Below are positions 20,501 to 24,033 of a DNA stretch of 24,033 bases, piece after piece. The DNA is from Apostichopus parvimensis (taxonomy: Eukaryota > Echinodermata > Holothuroidea > Aspidochirotida > Stichopodidae), in contig KN882847.1 in the NCBI GenBank assembly GCA_000934455.1, positions 21,877 through 45,909 on the forward strand, read 5' to 3'. The first letter of the stretch is position 1. Each line of letters opens with the position of its first letter. The notes under the pieces were generated by a model that was given only the letters and a program-made list of their open reading frames with translations, was not told the origin of the DNA and made no database searches. The position numbers and the translations under genes are program-made.

Positions 20501-21745
20501 GAATAGATGCATAGCTTTAACTATTCCAAGTGGTCAATGGTTTAATTTAATACCGATTTGTTTATATATCTTTTGCCGTTCTACAGTAATAGAGAACAAT
20601 AAGTTCTTGGTGTGCATATTGCAGTTAGTGTGTCATACTAGTTTACAACAGATGATTAGAACTCTTATAAAGTCTGTTACTATTGAAATCAGACATGACC
20701 ACATAGCCATCTATTTAGTATTCAACACCTTCTCATATCATATCTAGCTTAGGCTACTTTGCATATAAGAATTGGGACAAAATTTCATTTATCCTTTGTA
20801 GTAAACTGCAGTTATACAGTAATTAATTGCCCAGGTGTCCACTGTAAGAGGAAGGCGGAGGGAGGTAAGAGGAAGGAGGGTGGTGGTGTTAAAAACTTGA
20901 GGGAATGGCAGAAATGAAAATAAAGGAACATATTTTCCCTCTCTTGTGCTTGATGATAACATGAATATTGATTTTTGCTAGCTTACTTGCAATAATGATG
21001 ATTCATGTTAGTTTACAGATAACTTTAAGATACACTCAAATAAAACCAAAGGGACATCATCCCATTTCCAAATGAACCCTATCCATCCCATTCCCACCAT
21101 ACCCGCTTCTCCAGAATGTAACTTCAGCATAAACTTGCAGGTATGCTATATTAGAGAGTATGTGCAGCATTGAATGGGTGGAGTAATGTTTTACATATAT
21201 GTTATAGCTGTGAAGTGTAAACAAAAATTTGGCCAGTTGCAACATATTAATGTTTACTTTCATCTCTTAATTCATGTTTTACAGTATAAGCCTAATTGTT
21301 CTTGAAACACTTACAGTAAAGATATGGATCCCACACCCAACCTTTGTAAATTGGACAGAATGCCAAAAAAATATTATGTTTTCTGAATTGGCTCATGAAT
21401 GTTAAACATACATGTTAAATTTGACCATATAATGATGAGAATGGAAACATGGGAAGTTATCATCGGTTTAATTGCTTTAGATACTTCAGAATGGGTGTCA
21501 GATACATTTCCTACGATATGTGTGTTTGGTTATTATAGTCATACATATTCATGAGTTAAATTGTTCAGCACTTTAAAAATTCATCCTTAGAATTCAGTCA
21601 ATCTACCATTTAAGGCTGTGTATCATTAAAATAGAAAGTTTTCTACAGTCTTGAATATCTTTACATGTTAAGCTATTAAACTCTGTAGCCATTAACATTG
21701 ATTTATGGATACCATGCGATGCCGTTTACTCAAAATCATACGCTG
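17561..21745. other. long non-coding stretch, no gene recognised
   Basis: More than 4 kb without an exon I can support. It contains the longest ATG frame of the window (20412-20747, 111 codons). That product has no recognisable domain, is rich in Ile, Leu, Phe, Tyr and Cys codons expected from AT-rich DNA, and lacks a start context or splice signals. A purine-rich tract lies near 20847-20885. A slightly GC-richer patch at 19490-19680 holds a 33-codon frame without recognisable motifs. Confidence 0.5.
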
Positions 21746-21781
21746 TTGCACTTAATATACCAAACAATGTGTTAAGTGCAA
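21746..21781. repeat. perfect 10-bp hairpin with 16-nt loop
   Basis: TTGCACTTAA (21746-21755) pairs with TTAAGTGCAA (21772-21781). No extension of the stem is visible. Function unknown. Confidence 0.6.
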
Positions 21782-22293
21782 TTTCATGTGAATTATAACA
21801 AATTTTGCCAAGGTGCTGTTTTGTATCTTATAAACATCAGCTACCTGTTGCCAAGGACAACTGCCTACCATGTATGCCTAAGATATTAATCTAACCCATT
21901 ATCATTTCGAGCAAGACGCTTGGAGCCTGGTTGAAGATTTAATGCAAAAAGATGCATAACCTAAGATACTCTAGGAGGACTCACAACACTTAAAGATATC
22001 CCCTGGAGGTTTTTTACTTCTTCAAAGGGTCTCAACATACTCACTCGGCTCGGAGGATATTTTCACAAGAAAGTGGTGACATGGCTTTTAACGTTGTCAT
22101 ATTGATCAGCTCTTAAACGTTTCCTTCGAGCCGTGCTATAATTCATCCGTGAAATACTCCCCACAATCCTATATTGTGTCCCCGTTTGTTTGGCTCTTAA
22201 TCTATAGAATCTGTGCACTTAGCTATCATCATTAGATATGTGTGATGACTTGGGCAAAAATTTTATGGCCTCCGTGCCTCGTCATAAACTGCG

Positions 22294-22337
22294 GTTTTTT
22301 TTTCTCTATTTTTTTTTTCCATTTTTTATTTTTCTTC
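22294..22337 (+). repeat. T-rich low-complexity tract
   Basis: Nearly continuous T with a few C and A. Confidence 0.85.
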
Positions 22338-22694
22338 TCGTAGTCTATTTTCATCTCTCATATCATTTGTGATAAGTGCTTGCATTTATCAGGATGTTGT
22401 CTTCCAATTTCTTCCTCTTTCTTCTTCATCTCTCGGTAAGTTGCCAAACTCTCCCCCCGTCTTACATTCGCACGTCGTACGAAACGAGATTCATAAAGGA
22501 GTTCACTCTGTCAGGAATTACACGCACTGCGTTATCTTTTTCCCCACCAGCCTGTGTGAAGTATATATCTGATTAAATTGAGAGCAAATTTAGAAAACTT
22601 GTTAGTCAGGAGCCTCTGAAGAGGCAGCTGACAGTCCGAGTGGCGATAGTGCTCCATCAAACGGGACTCGAGTTAGAGTAACAAGTGGTTAGAC

Positions 22695-22716
22695 GAAGGA
22701 GAAGAAGAAGAAGAAA
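22695..22716 (+). repeat. (GAA)n microsatellite
   Basis: Short imperfect GAA/AAG run. Confidence 0.85.
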
Positions 22717-22730
22717 AATCACACCACGAA

Positions 22731-23094
22731 TCATTCCTCGGAAAGTTGGCAGCATTTTATCATGTTGTTTGAACAAACTGCCTTTTGGTGGCATTTATTT
22801 CAACTTGGGAAATAGCTGATGGATTCTGCTGTCTGAGCTGTAAAAAATTATCCTTTGGTGCAGCTTTTTTTATCTTGCTCTCATCCAGTCTTTTAAAGCT
22901 AAAGATGAACGAAAGTTGACTGATAAACTATACCTGTTTTTCGTTATCTTCTCGACGAGGTTAACGTCATCTTTTCGTCATTTTACCACTTTCAGGATTC
23001 CATGATTTTCTACCTTGTATGATGTCTTTCAAGGTTTTGTCAAGTATGCAGTTCTTAATTATTAACTTTTGACCAATATGTTCATACTTTTCAG
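22731..23094. other. non-coding stretch
   Basis: Nothing recognised. It leads into a T-containing tract before the candidate acceptor at 23091-23094. Confidence 0.5.
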
Positions 23095-23131
23095 AGAGAT
23101 ATAGAAATCATTAACAAAAGCTTCACACCTT
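23095..23131 (+). CDS. candidate 37-nt microexon
   Basis: TTCATACTTTTCAG is a good acceptor, and GTAAGT at 23132 is an ideal donor. Only one of three frames is open, reading RDIEIINKSFTP plus one base, so it would enter in phase 0 and leave in phase 1. No protein family is recognised, and the segment is short enough for chance. Confidence 0.3.
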
Positions 23132-23523
23132 GTAAGTCACATTCTGCTGTATGATGATATTGGCTATTCATATCCATGATCCAGGTTACCATGGTGAACC
23201 TATTTCGAAGCTTTCTAACCATCAATCTTTCCTCTTCATGTTGTGTTTTTTGTCAGGATTACAGTCTTAGCCAAGATGTCTTACAGAATTGTTTAATTAT
23301 TTCCGGATGGGAGTTTTAATACCTTTGTTTCATGGTGGTCGGACAATATTGTAAGATATATATATATAGAAGAATGTTTCTGGCACCTTTGCAGCGCATG
23401 CTTGGATTCAGAAGCTAAATTGCAGAAAAGGATTCCTGCTACGGTGATCGATAGAGCCTGCAAATTAAATGTTTGCTCGTTTAGGCTTCCTGTCTGAGGA
23501 ATTTCTTCTCTGCATTGCAAGTC
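23132..23523. other. non-coding stretch
   Basis: No gene supported. A short (TA)n run lies at about 23355-23368. The minus-strand frame at 23293-23520 is unrecognised. Confidence 0.5.
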
Positions 23524-23605
23524 GTTTGATCTATAGTCTCCTGTTGTGTTTATTAAGTAGCTTTATTCATCTAGAGTGGATGGTTGAATGAGAATCTCAT
23601 TGCAG
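23524..23605 (+). repeat. 82-bp repeat unit A
   Basis: GTTTGATCTATAGTC through GAGAATCTCATTGCAG matches units at 23860 and 23962. Similarity extends upstream into the TTCTCTGCA...AAGTCG region near 23505-23523, so unit A and unit B share a longer segment. Confidence 0.88.
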
Positions 23606-23859
23606 GTGTTTTTTTGCCAGACTCTTTTAAGCAATCACAGTAAATGTTCGTAGCAGAACAATCGATTGGAAGGAACAATGGACAGAGTGAGCCAAGAGAG
23701 TTTTGACAATGGTTCTGTTTCTTTAAAAGCTTCTTCATTCCTTTGTCGTTTTGTCGGAATGTGATTACGGACACGGAGTTTTTTAGTCTTGACCTTCCGT
23801 TCCGAGTTTGTCGGTGGAATCGCTTCCAGTCTGAATAATCTTCTCTGCAAGTGCGAGTT
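23606..23859. other. spacer between repeat units A and B
   Basis: Mostly unrelated to the repeat core. The two overlapping minus-strand ATG frames (23571-23774 and 23635-23850) are unrecognised. The last ~35 bp resemble the sequence upstream of unit A. Confidence 0.5.
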
Positions 23860-23942
23860 GTTTGATCTGTAGTCGTCTGTGGTGTATATTTAAATAGCTT
23901 GATTCATCCAGAGTAGATGGATTAATGAGAATCTCATCGCAG
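23860..23942 (+). repeat. 83-bp repeat unit B
   Basis: Reads GTTTGATCTGTAGTC through GAGAATCTCATCGCAG. Very close to unit C, which begins 102 bp further on, and more diverged from unit A, 336 bp upstream. Confidence 0.9.
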
Positions 23943-23961
23943 CTATAGACTGAGAGCAATC

Positions 23962-24033
23962 GTTTGATCTGTAGTCATCTGTTGTGTATATTTAAATAGC
24001 TTAATTCATCCAGAGTGGATGGATTAATGAGAA
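23962..24033 (+). repeat. repeat unit C, cut by the window edge
   Basis: Starts GTTTGATCTGTAGTC and runs to the last base of the window inside the unit (ATTAATGAGAA). A tandem array with a ~102-bp period probably continues to the right. Confidence 0.9.

Larger units (their letters stand above)
22000..22730. promoter_or_regulatory. mixed GC-richer block with low-complexity tracts, possible regulatory region
   Basis: Less AT-rich patches at about 22010-22180 and 22600-22690 flank a T-rich run (22294-22337). The right patch has GCCTCTGAAGAGGC, a 6-bp inverted repeat at 22612-22625, followed by CAGCTGACAG, an E-box overlapping a TGACAG TALE-type motif. Two overlapping + frames at 22369-22576 are open; one begins with a hydrophobic MLSSNFFLFLLHLS-like stretch, but this comes from the pyrimidine-rich DNA. 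No gene is claimed. Confidence 0.2.

Noticed and set aside
20412-20747. Longest ATG open frame in the window (111 codons)
   Set aside because: No recognisable domain, composition typical of translated AT-rich DNA, no start context and no splice signals; runs of this length are expected by chance.
22369-22576. Small secreted-peptide gene with a hydrophobic N-terminus
   Set aside because: The hydrophobic stretch is produced by a pyrimidine-rich tract; no cleavage-site or family evidence, and a second frame is equally open.
1-24033. CRISPR array, bacterial operons or prophage
   Set aside because: No evenly spaced identical short repeats with unique spacers, no dense coding, no bacterial ribosome-binding sites; the sequence is eukaryotic in character.

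Overview
The window looks like gene-poor, AT-rich nuclear DNA from an animal. It has long stretches without plausible genes, isolated short exon-like segments with GT/AG borders, a tRNA-derived SINE, TIR-bearing MITEs, diverged tandem repeats and microsatellites. There is no bacterial-style coding. The repeat style, including a SINE head, TTAA-flanked MITEs and a 'tatagcactt...aagtgcttta' motif, would suit a marine invertebrate such as an echinoderm. That is an impression from memory, not a demonstrated assignment.

The only well-supported coding piece is one internal exon on the + strand at 9053-9166. It has 114 nt, both ends in phase 0, and encodes a charged helical 38-residue segment. I could not name its gene. 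Weaker exon candidates on the same strand lie at 13663-13695, 14153-14191 and 23095-23131. If real, they suggest that most of the window is intron sequence of one or more + strand genes.

Layout: 1-4650 is mostly featureless DNA with a strong short hairpin, half of a small dispersed repeat and C-rich tracts. A diverged tandem duplication lies at about 4668-4991. A TTAA-flanked MITE lies at 5617-5985, a tRNA-derived SINE with an ACAT tail at about 6360-6645, an 81-bp tandem repeat at 6656-6872, a 22-bp tandem repeat at 8246-8301, and a clear hAT-type MITE (8-bp target duplication) at 8606-8959. The 114-nt exon starts 93 bp after that MITE. A second copy of the TTAA MITE, in opposite orientation, lies at 11671-12038. 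CpG-richer, AT-poorer blocks at about 4380-4560, 13290-13695, 15790-15960, 17160-17560 and 22000-22730 stand out from the AT-rich background and may be regulatory elements or unrecognised exons. The right edge (23524-24033) enters a repeat array that runs off the window.

The most interesting arrangement is that the two TTAA MITE copies form a ~370-bp inverted pair, about 90% identical by eye, that brackets the single convincing exon. In other animals, complementary inverted repeats in flanking introns can promote exon circularisation or skipping, so this exon is a candidate for circular RNA or regulated skipping. That part is inference.
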